Below are positions 16,687-26,453 of a stretch of 44,032 nucleotides of DNA, one piece after another. Location of the stretch: positions 1 to 44,032 of IMG/VR virus record IMGVR_UViG_3300027861_000053; one strand, written 5' to 3'. The notes beneath the pieces are model-generated. The model did no database searches, was not told the origin of the DNA, and was given only the letters and a program-made list of their open reading frames with translations. Numbering within the stretch: position 1 is the first letter of the stretch; every line of letters begins with the position of its first letter. The position numbers and the translations under genes are program-made. This DNA is from a virus.

Positions 16687-17094
16687 TTATTTTTTTGTTT
16701 TCCATATTACATAATGTTTTTTATCTTCAACATTATAATCTAAATCTTTTAATTTACTTAAAACACTGTCGTATGGAGTTGTACACCAAACGCTTAATGC
16801 TTCTTTTTTAAAACAATTAACAACTGCTTTATCTATTAAAGCTGTTAAAACCTCTTGTCTATTATTTTCTTTATAGCTTGGATCCGCACATAAAAAATCG
16901 CAATACCATATAGGTGAGTTTGTTTCAAATATAAAAACAGACGCAACAAGTTTATTATCTACAAAAGCACTTAACCCGCTGCTACCATTACCTGGTAACA
17001 TCATTTTGTTTATACCAACCTTGTTATAAAACTTCCACCATTTGTTTATTGTTTCAAAACAAGAATCTATGTCTATGTCTTTAATTTCTATCAT
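16687..17094 (-). CDS. GNAT-like acetyltransferase family protein (135 aa)
   Basis: The 135-residue protein has the alternating strand-helix layout of a small GNAT fold. The strand LSAFVDNKLVASVFIFETNS leads to WYCDFLCADPSYKENNRQEV, followed by a helix LTALIDKAVVNCF, a strand and a final region ending DYNVEDKKHYVIW. Similar short GNAT-like proteins occur within tail and internal-virion gene clusters of T7-like and marine phages, where their substrate is unknown. The usual acetyl-CoA loop (R/Q-x-x-G-x-G/A) is not clearly present; NRQEVLTAL occupies its place. The protein may therefore be a structural or degenerate member. It is closely packed between two virion genes. Confidence 0.6.
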   Translation of the reverse strand: MIEIKDIDIDSCFETINKWWKFYNKVGINKMMLPGNGSSGLSAFVDNKLVASVFIFETNSPIWYCDFLCADPSYKENNRQEVLTALIDKAVVNCFKKEALSVWCTTPYDSVLSKLKDLDYNVEDKKHYVIWKTKK

Positions 17095-18372
17095 TTAATA
17101 CGATGACTCTTTATAATCAGTTGATATCGCAAACAACTCGTTTGTTCCTGATGTTGCGGTATTTGAGGCTGTAAATTCAACCTGTGCTGTATAACCTTTT
17201 ATACCTGATACTGATGCACCAAAAACAACTTCACCTTGATTAAATGCCGTTGTGTTTACTAAGTCAGCAAAATATTTATCTTCTTTTTTCTTAAATTGAT
17301 TTTTAAATAACTGGTTTTCTAAATCAGCTAAAGTTGTTGGCATTACATAAGGATCAACAAAATTAGCAGAATCTCCTGAATTTGTAGATATAGATGTTAA
17401 TGCCCAATTAGTTCCACCCTCGTAATTTATTGTTTTAAAACTTTTAACTAGAGAAGGTTGTTTATTAAATATAGTTGTTACAGTTGAATCATATTGTAAC
17501 CCGTAAAAATAAGCTCTATTTACATCTTGAGAATAATGTAGATATATACCACCTCTTCTAGTTGAGTAAAAATTATTTTGAAGACTAATCATGTTTTGAG
17601 GATTGTAACTGTACCTACTAGTCCAACCTTGAGTTTGCTCGTCAAAACTAAGAGTTTCTACAGGTATAGTTGAGTTTTTAGATTTTAAAGACAAAACATA
17701 ACACTTGTTATGAATGTCCCAACCACCAACAGCTTCACCACCTCTTAAGGTTGAAAACTGACCTCTAAAATAATCATACATACCATAAGCAGATATTTCA
17801 GTTATACCATCTTGAGACAGTCTTAAAACGGCTCCTTGGTTAGCGTCTGTAAAATACTTTCTATATCCGTATACAGCAAATGACTCTGGGTTTTTAGAAA
17901 TACCAAACTCACCTGCATAAGGAACTATAGCTCCAATAACCACATTTGATGTTGTTTGCATTGCTTGACCTTCTTGGGTGAATACAGCGTCTTTGTCTAT
18001 TAAAGCTCTATTAACTTTGTTTTCTTGAAATATAATTAAGTTAGTATCTTCTGCATATAGTTTTTGAATACTACCTCTAGAAGGATCAACAGATCTAGTT
18101 ATATCTTCTCCTGATGGAAATTGATTAGATTGATTTATACCAGTTCTAGAGTTTAATACTCCAGAGTATATAATAGAATTACCTAAAGCTTCTTGAGCAT
18201 TGTTCTCAGATGTTATAAAAGCTCTAGGAGATAAACCAGTTTGAACATTGTTATATCCACCAGTTATTCTTGACTCTTCAACATACCAATTATAGGAAGC
18301 TGACACGTTTCCTTGAACAAGTTTTTTGAGAACATATGTGTTGTAATATTTTACAGGAAATGCTTTTGCCAT
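17095..18372 (-). CDS. Tail protein, probable stabilisation / tubular protein companion (425 aa)
   Basis: A 425-residue beta-rich protein with aromatic and Gly-rich blades, for example ESFAVYGYRKYFTDANQG and SAYGMYDYFRGQFSTLRGG, and a region listing numerical-event-like sequence such as FQENKVNRALIDKDAVFTQ. The pattern suggests a beta-propeller or repeated-sheet tail protein of the sort that follows the large nozzle-type protein in podoviruses. It lies directly downstream of the 1638-residue tail gene, and the two may act as one functional unit. The C-terminal ~70 residues look like a separate domain. No specific family can be named with confidence. Confidence 0.65.
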   Translation of the reverse strand: MAKAFPVKYYNTYVLKKLVQGNVSASYNWYVEESRITGGYNNVQTGLSPRAFITSENNAQEALGNSIIYSGVLNSRTGINQSNQFPSGEDITRSVDPSRGSIQKLYAEDTNLIIFQENKVNRALIDKDAVFTQEGQAMQTTSNVVIGAIVPYAGEFGISKNPESFAVYGYRKYFTDANQGAVLRLSQDGITEISAYGMYDYFRGQFSTLRGGEAVGGWDIHNKCYVLSLKSKNSTIPVETLSFDEQTQGWTSRYSYNPQNMISLQNNFYSTRRGGIYLHYSQDVNRAYFYGLQYDSTVTTIFNKQPSLVKSFKTINYEGGTNWALTSISTNSGDSANFVDPYVMPTTLADLENQLFKNQFKKKEDKYFADLVNTTAFNQGEVVFGASVSGIKGYTAQVEFTASNTATSGTNELFAISTDYKESSY

Positions 18373-18407
18373 ATTATATTATAGTTACTTATTTTTTATG
18401 TTAATTA

Positions 18408-21400
18408 CTATACTGGACCAGCTGGCACAGGTGTAGTTGTTGGATAAGCTTGTAAATTTGGATAAAAAGGAGGATTTGTTGTTACTTTTAACATAGTTTG
18501 TGTATCCGAAATACTAGCGTTAGCAGTATGACTCCAATATATATTTATAGTATAACCATTTACGCCACTCGCAGCTGCAGCAAACTTAGCACCTATACCA
18601 AGCTGCACACAACCACTATAATCATATCCAGTTGTTGTATTTTTTTGACCAGGCCTTAAACCATTTTGGATAGCAGCTTCAAAAGCGCTTTGGTTCCAAC
18701 TACTAGAGCCTGATGAGGCTGTAAAAGGCTGCAAAGATCCAATTTGTAAAAGTTGACCTGAACTACCGCCGCCTGTTAGTGTAGAGCTGGAAGTTATAGA
18801 GCTATCATTTAAAACTGCGTTAGCAGTAACGCCATCTGCATCTGTAAAAGTTCCATTACTACCATCACCAAACTTACCAGCTAAGTTTGTACAACTAAAA
18901 AAACCAGTTCCATTTGATGCGCTAACTTGCATGTATATATAAACTTTTTGTGTTGTCCAGTTTTCTATTTGACCGTTCCAAACTGGAGTAGTGATACTTG
19001 AGCTCTTTGAGGCAGTGCCATTTGTACCAGCCCATTGATTACTAGGAAAAGTTCCTGGTCTGTTACCTGAAGTGTAAGGGCAGCAAATAACTTGACCAAT
19101 AAACGTAGACGCACCAACTTGATATGTTATAGTTGAATTAGTGTTAACTAAACCTAACGTGTCTGTTAAATGCATGTTTATTAAATAACTATGATTTGAT
19201 TCATTCATAGGGCCTGGGGATCCAGCAACACCTGATAATGCAAAGCCCACTAAATCCTGGTTGTTTCCACCTTGAAAACTAGGAGAGTTTGTTGTTCCTG
19301 CGTATGTTTGTACGTAATTAGGTATATTTGAACCAGTAACTATTGTTTGATTTCCTGACGTTAAATTTGTTTTTGTTATTTTTTCAACCGTCCAAGCGTT
19401 TCCGTTTGGAGGAAACAAATTAAATGTTTTTCCTGTAGGTGAAGAATCTCCTAAACTTGATTTTCTAGCGGAACCATTGTCGCCTAAGTTAGATTGAACT
19501 ATAGTTGAAGAACCAGTAGGTGGATTTGGATTAACTATTGAAACATTACTTGGTGTAACATTTGCTGAAACATTTAATCTCGCACCTGGAACATCAGGTA
19601 TTGAATTTTCTAATTGTAAAGTAAGCGTTTGACTAACTAGTATACCATCAGATTGAGCAAACGTTATTGTAAATAAATACCTACCTCTTTGATCAACAAA
19701 AGAACCTATTTCAGAAGAAGAACCAGCGTAAAATCTAGCTTGTGTTTTTATTCTATAACTACCAGTAGAAGAGCCTGATTCAATTATGAAGTCATTTGTT
19801 CTAGGGTTGTTTACATCTAACGTGCCAAAATTAGGCCCACTGTCAAAATGATTATTAACAACGTAGCTGTTTAGGGTTGTGTTAACTAAATTAACACCAC
19901 TAGAAGTAGGAAAAAAATCTGTTGTAATTATAGTGCCTAGTGTTGCACTTTCTGGAAAACTAGAAGTAAAGTTAGAAATACCTGTTATATTTGTGGTTTC
20001 GTTAATTATACTTTCATTTAAATCAGAAATTAAATCACTAGTAGAAGATTCATAAAAAAGTTCTAAAGCTGAAACAAAAGGAGATGTTTCATAAACAGCA
20101 AGGCCCATATCAGGAGGGTAAGGATAATTACCAGAACCTAGTGCTGGTACTGTATATTGGTTTTCTTTTATACCTATAGCAGTTCTTGTAGATATTTGAG
20201 TTATATAAGGTTTTGTATTGTAATTATATATTGAATACTCATTTATCTCACCATCAGTAGTTCCTGCGTCTAATCCTGGAAACAAATCACTTACTGTACC
20301 TATTAAATCTACTTTGTCAGCAGATGCAGATGGAACATATTGTCTATTGTAAGTGCTGTATGGAACTGTAGAAGTAGATGCAACCTCAAGAATGTTTGTA
20401 ACTCTACCAAAAAGAAATGTATCACTTGTAAATTGATCCTGTAAAGGTCCTACAGACTGTAGGTTTCTTGGTATTTTATTTATATTGTCACTTATTAACG
20501 CTGTAAAAGCTATAGAATTTTGCTCTTTTGTTTCACCAGTTATTGGATAACCATTTATAATACCAGGTAGATATACATTATAGTAATCTTGTTGTTGTTG
20601 TTTTACCGCAAACTTGTAGCAATAAAAACCATTAACATTTATATCATATGTAGCATAAGTCAATGTACCAACTTTACTAGGTTCTGGTCTAGTAGCTGGT
20701 GTATTGTCAAATAAATAATTAGTAGCAACTTGTTCTTCTGTAAAAAAGTCTACAGCACGAACGCCATTAGCGTCTGTAATAGGTGTTACTAGTTTTATTT
20801 CTGTATAATCTATATATAAGCCTTTTAATTTTTTACCTACACTATAATATTGTGCATAATCTGCTGGCCAACTAGGAAATAACGGTCTAAGCGTACTAGA
20901 AGAAGCTCCTGTTCTATATTTATAATAATTGTTAGATGTATATAAAACTTCAAACTTAGCTACTTGATTAACAGTAAGACCTACGTTGAAAGTAACATCT
21001 ACATTGTTAAAGCTGTCTGCAATAGTATACGTTGGTGGTGTTGTAGAAGGATCCTGTAATATCCATCCATTACCTGAGTCTACGTATACATTAAAAGTAT
21101 TAGAAGCGTCTGTTGCATCTGCATATAATATTATTGTATCAAACAAAGTTTGGTTAGCAGTAGGTATTATACATTGAGTACCTAAGCTATTAAAGAAAGC
21201 ATATAAAGCCCCTGGCGCCACAGGATCACCATTAACTTCGTAATAATTACCAAAAGCATAAGAACCTGGGTAACCAGATATACCACCAGCGTCAACCTCT
21301 TCAGGTATTTGCTGTAAATAATACAATGCTAAATTGTCACCTGTCCAAGGTTGTATGCTTCCGCCAAAACTAGCTGGATTATATGAACTGTAAAAGTTAG

Positions 21401-23324
21401 ACCCGGGTTGAGGGTTTCCACTAGAGTCTAATAAGCCATCATAGTTAGAAAGAATTACATCTGTTTGTCTTCCATATTTATCAGCCAAAACAACACCTAC
21501 TTGATAATTTCTATTTTGTTTAACAGAATGTTGAGGATATTGTATAAACTCTTGAGCTGATTTGTTATCCACATCAACGTAGTAATCCAAGCCTTTAGGT
21601 GCGCTATACCCTTGAAGGTAATTTGAATACATTATTCTATTACCTGTAGTTTCTTGAGCTAAAGCTCTAACAGGTACTTTATCATAAACTCTAGTAGACT
21701 GAGAAGCTGGTAGTGTTTTTGTTGGAAGAGTTGATTCGTAAGAATACTGATATATATTAGTATTGTTTAATAAAGATATAAAATTAGAATCCACTTTAAT
21801 TGATTCTATAACCTGATAAGCTTGAGTATCTGATTGTTTAAATATTATATCTATAGCTTTTACTTTGTATTTTGTTATTATATCAATACAAGGAAGCGGG
21901 ATGTTTAATACAGCATTGTTTATAGAGTTTTGCATAAATTCTACAACACTAGAAACAAAAGCATTATTTTCATCGTTGTTTACAAACTGACCATCTTGAT
22001 ATGGTATAAAAACATCTTGGCTAAAAGGAGCAACTACTGAGTATTCGTTATCATCAAATTTAAACCTATAAGAAAACTTTACAAACTTTTCAGATAAATA
22101 ATCAGGATCACCATTCCAACCATTGTAGTTATCGTCTCTTAAAACTCTAACAGCATATCCATTTATTGTAGGAGCGGTTTGCGTTATATCAATGTTAGTG
22201 GTGTTGTGCTCAAATTTAATAATAGGGTTTGCATTTGGATTACCTGAATCATAAGCATCACTAGTCCAATAACCAGCTAATGTAGTTAAATTTTGAAAAC
22301 CATCAACGGTTGCTGAGTCTATTCGTTCACCAGAAGGAAGAGAATTAAATCCTAGTAAGTCCGTCCCAGGGTTTGTGCTCCAAAGAAATTGACTTTTATA
22401 TTTTTGAGCCTCTCCAGAAGTACCGCCTTGTGAATTAAACAACTGCGTCCATTCTGCTAAAGTTGGTACTCTATGTCCTATAGGTGCCAAACCTCTAACA
22501 TCTATAACAGCCCATTTATTATACAATAGACCATATGTAACGCCATTACCATTGTAATTAGCGTAGTAACACCATCTTCCTTCTTGTGCTGTATTAGCAT
22601 CTTGCCAAGCTGTGATTGATGTTGCTTCTGGTATTAAATCACCGTTTTTATATTTTTTAACTGCTAAATTAGAAGAACTTATTTTATTTATACCTAAAGT
22701 TATTATATCTGGATCTGAAGCGTCAGACATTGTAGATGGTAAAATAACATCCGTGTATGGTGGAGCTTGCTCACTTGCATCTGCTCTTAAGTTTAAAAAA
22801 CTAGGTGGAGAGTATGGTGCAAATTTAGCTACAGAAATATGATCTTCATTAGTATAATAACCTAAGCTTTGATCAACATTTATTTTTCTTGGTTGATTTC
22901 TATTGTCCGTAAAAAACAACTGGTTTTCTATTAAGCTAATTCCATTCATTCTTGAACCTGAACAAAAATTTAAAAAACTTCCTTGTACTAATACTATTTC
23001 ATTATTTGTTGAAGTTTCTAAATAACCAATAGTGCAAGTAGCACTTAAAGGAGCTTTTATAGAACAATCAGAATGATCTGTTTTGAAATAATAAAGTCTG
23101 TTATTTCCTTCATCGGCATAAACTCCTATTATTGTAAAGCCCGAAGACTCAGCAACATCAGTTATTGAGTTGCCTAATATAGATTCAACAGCTCCAACAT
23201 CACTACCATCTGATCTAGAAACAGCTATATTTAAAGCGTCTCTATACTCGTTATTTGGAATTAATCTTTCATCTAAGTCCTTATTCATTTTAGACTTAAT
23301 GAAACTGTTTTTAGCTTCTGCCAT
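18408..23324 (-). CDS. Large tail protein with FISUMP-like insertion (1638 aa)
   Basis: The N-terminal ~200 residues (starting MAEAKNSFIKSKMNKDLDER) have strand-rich repeats (GVYADEGNNRLYYFKTD, NQLFFTDNRNQPRKINV) typical of tail nozzle or tubular-B-like propellers. Residues about 220-397 differ: HRVPTLAEWTQLF, LLGFNSLPSGER, AGYWTSD and GYAVRVLRD follow the FISUMP domain (Fibrobacter succinogenes major paralogous domain), known from secreted and surface proteins of Bacteroidota. The propeller-like sequence then resumes (EKFVKFSYRFKFDDNEYSV). Residues after ~1100 are Ser, Thr, Gly and Asn-rich, like Ig-type or fibre domains. I read it as a tail nozzle or spike in which the insert and the C-terminal domains reach the host surface. 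Confidence 0.75.
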   Translation of the reverse strand: MAEAKNSFIKSKMNKDLDERLIPNNEYRDALNIAVSRSDGSDVGAVESILGNSITDVAESSGFTIIGVYADEGNNRLYYFKTDHSDCSIKAPLSATCTIGYLETSTNNEIVLVQGSFLNFCSGSRMNGISLIENQLFFTDNRNQPRKINVDQSLGYYTNEDHISVAKFAPYSPPSFLNLRADASEQAPPYTDVILPSTMSDASDPDIITLGINKISSSNLAVKKYKNGDLIPEATSITAWQDANTAQEGRWCYYANYNGNGVTYGLLYNKWAVIDVRGLAPIGHRVPTLAEWTQLFNSQGGTSGEAQKYKSQFLWSTNPGTDLLGFNSLPSGERIDSATVDGFQNLTTLAGYWTSDAYDSGNPNANPIIKFEHNTTNIDITQTAPTINGYAVRVLRDDNYNGWNGDPDYLSEKFVKFSYRFKFDDNEYSVVAPFSQDVFIPYQDGQFVNNDENNAFVSSVVEFMQNSINNAVLNIPLPCIDIITKYKVKAIDIIFKQSDTQAYQVIESIKVDSNFISLLNNTNIYQYSYESTLPTKTLPASQSTRVYDKVPVRALAQETTGNRIMYSNYLQGYSAPKGLDYYVDVDNKSAQEFIQYPQHSVKQNRNYQVGVVLADKYGRQTDVILSNYDGLLDSSGNPQPGSNFYSSYNPASFGGSIQPWTGDNLALYYLQQIPEEVDAGGISGYPGSYAFGNYYEVNGDPVAPGALYAFFNSLGTQCIIPTANQTLFDTIILYADATDASNTFNVYVDSGNGWILQDPSTTPPTYTIADSFNNVDVTFNVGLTVNQVAKFEVLYTSNNYYKYRTGASSSTLRPLFPSWPADYAQYYSVGKKLKGLYIDYTEIKLVTPITDANGVRAVDFFTEEQVATNYLFDNTPATRPEPSKVGTLTYATYDINVNGFYCYKFAVKQQQQDYYNVYLPGIINGYPITGETKEQNSIAFTALISDNINKIPRNLQSVGPLQDQFTSDTFLFGRVTNILEVASTSTVPYSTYNRQYVPSASADKVDLIGTVSDLFPGLDAGTTDGEINEYSIYNYNTKPYITQISTRTAIGIKENQYTVPALGSGNYPYPPDMGLAVYETSPFVSALELFYESSTSDLISDLNESIINETTNITGISNFTSSFPESATLGTIITTDFFPTSSGVNLVNTTLNSYVVNNHFDSGPNFGTLDVNNPRTNDFIIESGSSTGSYRIKTQARFYAGSSSEIGSFVDQRGRYLFTITFAQSDGILVSQTLTLQLENSIPDVPGARLNVSANVTPSNVSIVNPNPPTGSSTIVQSNLGDNGSARKSSLGDSSPTGKTFNLFPPNGNAWTVEKITKTNLTSGNQTIVTGSNIPNYVQTYAGTTNSPSFQGGNNQDLVGFALSGVAGSPGPMNESNHSYLINMHLTDTLGLVNTNSTITYQVGASTFIGQVICCPYTSGNRPGTFPSNQWAGTNGTASKSSSITTPVWNGQIENWTTQKVYIYMQVSASNGTGFFSCTNLAGKFGDGSNGTFTDADGVTANAVLNDSSITSSSTLTGGGSSGQLLQIGSLQPFTASSGSSSWNQSAFEAAIQNGLRPGQKNTTTGYDYSGCVQLGIGAKFAAAASGVNGYTINIYWSHTANASISDTQTMLKVTTNPPFYPNLQAYPTTTPVPAGPV

Positions 23325-23327
23325 GTA

Positions 23328-24602
23328 TTAGTGTTTTATCCATTTAGATTTACCTCTCATAACTTGACATATTTCGTCTAATTTAATGTTAGATAATCTT
23401 ATCTTAGCGTTTCTTAATTTAGCACTTCTATCTTTTTTTAATCTTTGAACAACATACTCTGGTTGATTTATTCTATTAGACATTAAAGAGTAAAGTATAG
23501 AAGCATACATAGCATCTTCTGCCATTTTAGGTATTCTACTATCTAAGTCATAAGCTAATCCATCTGATATATATTCAAAAACAATTAGTCTTCCAACTAA
23601 ATTGCTGGAAAAAGATAATTTGTTTTCTCTTTCATTTATATTAAACCAACCATTACCTTGTGCTGTTTGAGGGTCAAGGCCATATAACTGACCAAATCCA
23701 AAACCAAAAAGTCCTTCCCAACCATATCCATATTCCGCTGCATTAGCCGCGTCTGGTATTAAGTTGCCGTTTAATTCTGTTGATAAACTAGAGCTATTAC
23801 TGTGCCATCTTTCTTGAGTTATTGGCGTTCCTTCTACGTCATTACCAAAGTTATCTTGCGTGGGTATACCTGTAGAGTCTTGAACTTGAGTGTAGTAAGG
23901 GCTTATAGTTAGATTGTTTGTAGGGTATATTATATGTTTAACACCTAAAGAATCAATCCAAGAACATCTAACATAGTTTACATAGTCTTGCGGTATAACT
24001 AAAGTTAAAGACGGAGGTATTGTTAGTTCTGCTGATTTAATACTTTTTAAAGTATCATAGCTAAACTCTTGCATAGCTCTTTTTGCAAAAAATATTATAT
24101 CACTTCTTTTTACATTAGGTAGTAGCTTATCTTGTCCTACGTAACCTACGGCAAAATTATTAATAACATCATTTAGCTTTATGTATTGATAACTACCGTA
24201 ATTATCCTCTACGGCTTGGCCATAAGCTTTTTCTGCTTCTGTATTTCCATATTTACCACCTGTAAGTATAGTAAGTTGAACAACTATAAATGCGTTGGCT
24301 CCTGGTGAAGCTGCTAGTTTTATTGTTCTATTGTTATTAATAACTTCTAAAGCAGTAACCCATTCGCTCCAAGAACCAGATATACCGCTAGTACTTGTGT
24401 ATACTTTAAAATTATTTAAGGCATAATCAACATCGTTAGGGTTCCAGCTAGTAGTGCTACCCAATATAAGATCTGTATTAAAGTCTGTTAGAAGTAATTG
24501 ATTCTGAGTATTACCAGCATCACCTCTAAATCCTTGAGATCCAGCGTAGTATTGCTCGTTGTTCTCAGTTATTAATCCGTTATTTTGTGGTTGTATAGCC
24601 AT
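23328..24602 (-). CDS. Head-tail connector / tail tubular-type protein (424 aa)
   Basis: The central part holds RSDIIFFAKRAMQEFSYDTL, the sort of helix found in adaptor and tail-tubular A (T7 gp11-like, P22 gp4-like) proteins, followed by strands (LTLVIPQDYVNYVRCSWID) and a C-terminal helical region (RINQPEYVVQRLKKDRSAKL). These adaptors bind the portal and seal the head. An extra ~140-residue beta domain precedes this core and may be a decoration. It lies between the other connector gene and the large tail gene, in the expected morphogenesis order. The category is likely; the exact family is not settled. Confidence 0.68.
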   Translation of the reverse strand: MAIQPQNNGLITENNEQYYAGSQGFRGDAGNTQNQLLLTDFNTDLILGSTTSWNPNDVDYALNNFKVYTSTSGISGSWSEWVTALEVINNNRTIKLAASPGANAFIVVQLTILTGGKYGNTEAEKAYGQAVEDNYGSYQYIKLNDVINNFAVGYVGQDKLLPNVKRSDIIFFAKRAMQEFSYDTLKSIKSAELTIPPSLTLVIPQDYVNYVRCSWIDSLGVKHIIYPTNNLTISPYYTQVQDSTGIPTQDNFGNDVEGTPITQERWHSNSSSLSTELNGNLIPDAANAAEYGYGWEGLFGFGFGQLYGLDPQTAQGNGWFNINERENKLSFSSNLVGRLIVFEYISDGLAYDLDSRIPKMAEDAMYASILYSLMSNRINQPEYVVQRLKKDRSAKLRNAKIRLSNIKLDEICQVMRGKSKWIKH

Positions 24603-24608
24603 TTTATA

Positions 24609-25553
24609 TTAAGTTCTTTCGTTTTGTTGATCTCTCTGTATTTCAGCAGATGCCGCTTGTATAATCATAGGATCTTTTATAACAACTCCAGCGTATAAAA
24701 GTATTTGTAAAACAACATTAGCCTGCTCGGTTATTGCTAATTCAAAATTTACAGAAGTTGTAGGATCATAAACATAGTAACCCGCTGTTGAATCAAAGTT
24801 CCACACAACGTCGGCTGGCTTTCTAACATAAGTAGCTTCAACATTAGAAACTATTGTTTGAGGATGTATTATTATTTTATTTTCATTAAACAAATATACT
24901 GGAAAATATTCGCTAGGTTTAGTTATTGTAGAAAGATTAAGTAAAGCTAGTTCATTTCTTTGAACAGGTTCTACTGCTTTATCATTCTTATATAAGACAG
25001 TTCCTAATTTATAAAAATCTTGAGGATATAAAACTATTCTTAATGTGTTTCCAGTAGCTATTGCGCCTGCGGTTAGTTGTAAAGCACCGCCTGTTATAGT
25101 AAAATTAGCATAAGCAACACCTGCAGATCCAGTTGGTGTTTCTAATGTAACTACTACGTTACTGTTTTCTACTTGTGCTTGTGTTATTGTTGTTAATGGG
25201 TAAGATATTGTAGTTGTTGTTGTAGCGAAAGTTTGTGTTCCGCTTGCTACACCTGAGGAAGATGGTGGCGTAAAAAAAGCTGGTTCTGTTAAAGTTGCAG
25301 CGGTAAAAGCACAAGAACCTATATCTTTAAAAGCATCTAGTTTTTCTTGCACGCTTTTATATCGATCAGCATATTCGCTATCGTTTTGTGGCAATCTCAT
25401 TTGTTGATTTATTGTTTCAAAATAACCATCAACAATTTCTAATTGAACTTGAGTTGCTAATTTGTTAAACTCGTTTGGAGTTAAATAGCCTCTTTGTTCT
25501 TTGTTAATTATTAACAAGACTGTTTTATAGACCTGATCTACGTTTATTGCCAT
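24609..25553 (-). CDS. Head-tail connector protein (314 aa)
   Basis: The N-terminus (NVDQVYKTVLLIINKEQRGY, then LTPNEFNKLATQVQLEIVDG) forms a helical unit of the kind found in portal-adjacent adaptor proteins of crAss-like and marine podoviruses. A Ser/Thr-rich, beta-type segment lies at about residues 95-170, followed by a mixed region with conserved-looking YVRKPADVVWNF and a C-terminal helix. Its place after the capsid genes and before the second connector supports an adaptor role. It has an A-rich leader and follows a hairpin terminator, so it may be served by its own promoter or by read-through. Function is inferred mainly from synteny. Confidence 0.62.
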   Translation of the reverse strand: MAINVDQVYKTVLLIINKEQRGYLTPNEFNKLATQVQLEIVDGYFETINQQMRLPQNDSEYADRYKSVQEKLDAFKDIGSCAFTAATLTEPAFFTPPSSSGVASGTQTFATTTTTISYPLTTITQAQVENSNVVVTLETPTGSAGVAYANFTITGGALQLTAGAIATGNTLRIVLYPQDFYKLGTVLYKNDKAVEPVQRNELALLNLSTITKPSEYFPVYLFNENKIIIHPQTIVSNVEATYVRKPADVVWNFDSTAGYYVYDPTTSVNFELAITEQANVVLQILLYAGVVIKDPMIIQAASAEIQRDQQNERT

Positions 25554-25575
25554 TTTTATTTTTTATTATAATATT

Positions 25576-25595
25576 GGGCCCGAGTAAACGAGCCC
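25576..25595 (-). terminator. Hairpin terminator downstream of the capsid-linked gene
   Basis: On the minus strand GGGCTCG, loop TTTACT and CGGGCCC form a seven-pair stem with one G-U wobble. The pairing is perfect only on the minus-strand RNA, because on the plus strand the wobble becomes an A-C mismatch. The following sequence is AT-rich but not a clean U-tract, so termination may be partial. Confidence 0.65.
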
Positions 25596-25612
25596 TATAT
25601 TAGTATTACATG

Positions 25613-26368
25613 TTATTTAAACTTTTTCTCGATAGATTTAAATATTTCTACGCCTTCGTCTGTTTTGAAGAAAGCAGCCATTGCTGAGTAAGGGTTTTCA
25701 TCAAAAGGAACTGTCATCAGTTTCTTTCCATTAGTTGCCCAGGTAAAAAATCTTTGATCTTGAGATAGGTTAATTATGTTAGCTTCTGTAGCTTTTATAG
25801 CAAAGTTTCTTAACTGTACATTTTCATCATTAACGAGCTCTATAAACAATTGAGGGTTTGATCTTGCAAATATCAACAAATCTCTTTTAAGCTCCTTAGA
25901 ACTCATGTCTGATACCTTAGATCCAATTTCAACTCTTAATATTGCTTCTGCTTGATCAATATCTATATCTTTAGCATAAGTCATTGCTGTTACTTGTAAT
26001 TCAAGTAATCCAAGTTCATCTGTAGCTTCTTGAACAGCGTTAAATTCAACATAACTTTTTGATCTTGATGGGTGATATAATGATAATAGTTTTTGTAAAT
26101 TTTGTTTAGCTTTTGGCACAAACAAAACCCCATCTTGAAATATAATATGTCCCAACGTTACTTCACCTTTTTGTTCTTCTACAAAAGGAGAGTCTTGATT
26201 AGTTGCATATCTTAATTCTTTTTGTTTACCTGTTTGTTCGTCAAAATAAAGAAGCGCGTGCTTTCTTGTGTGTTTAGACGGAATAGTAAACGTTAATGGT
26301 TCTAAATTATTTGATAGAATATATCTTCTGTCTTTAATTTCCCAATTACTTTTTTGTTCTGTTTTCAT
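25613..26368 (-). CDS. Conserved-type capsid-adjacent protein (251 aa)
   Basis: The N-terminal ~85 residues look like a small beta domain (RRYILSNNLEPLTFTIPSKH) and the remainder is helical and charged (DIDIDQAEAILRVEIGSK, QLFIELVNDENVQLRNFAIK). It is bracketed by two hairpin terminators, one between it and the major capsid gene and one after it. Proteins of this kind commonly lie next to the major capsid gene in marine Bacteroidota phages, possibly as minor capsid or head-completion factors. I do not recognise a named family. Its 20-base leader is identical to that of the scaffold-like gene. Confidence 0.65.
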   Translation of the reverse strand: MKTEQKSNWEIKDRRYILSNNLEPLTFTIPSKHTRKHALLYFDEQTGKQKELRYATNQDSPFVEEQKGEVTLGHIIFQDGVLFVPKAKQNLQKLLSLYHPSRSKSYVEFNAVQEATDELGLLELQVTAMTYAKDIDIDQAEAILRVEIGSKVSDMSSKELKRDLLIFARSNPQLFIELVNDENVQLRNFAIKATEANIINLSQDQRFFTWATNGKKLMTVPFDENPYSAMAAFFKTDEGVEIFKSIEKKFK

Positions 26369-26385
26369 AATATAATATAATTAAA
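26366..26385 (-). promoter_or_regulatory. Leader element ahead of capsid-adjacent gene (copy 2)
   Basis: The 20 bases up to and including the ATG (minus strand TTTAATTATATTATATTATG) are identical to those ahead of the scaffold-like gene at 29104-29123. There is no Shine-Dalgarno sequence. It could be a shared translation-initiation leader or a promoter-like element. Confidence 0.4.
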
Positions 26386-26404
26386 TAGTTTTTAAAAGTA
26401 ATAA

Positions 26405-26431
26405 TTACCCCCGTTAATACAACGAGGGTAA
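26405..26431 (-). terminator. Hairpin terminator downstream of the major capsid gene
   Basis: On the minus strand TTACCCTCGTT, loop GTATT and AACGGGGGTAA form an eleven-pair stem with one G-U wobble, just after the major capsid stop. On the plus strand the wobble would be an A-C mismatch, so the structure is tuned to the minus-strand transcript. It probably caps or stabilises the abundant capsid message while allowing some read-through. Confidence 0.75.
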
Positions 26432-26453
26432 GAATTACATTAATATTGACTTA

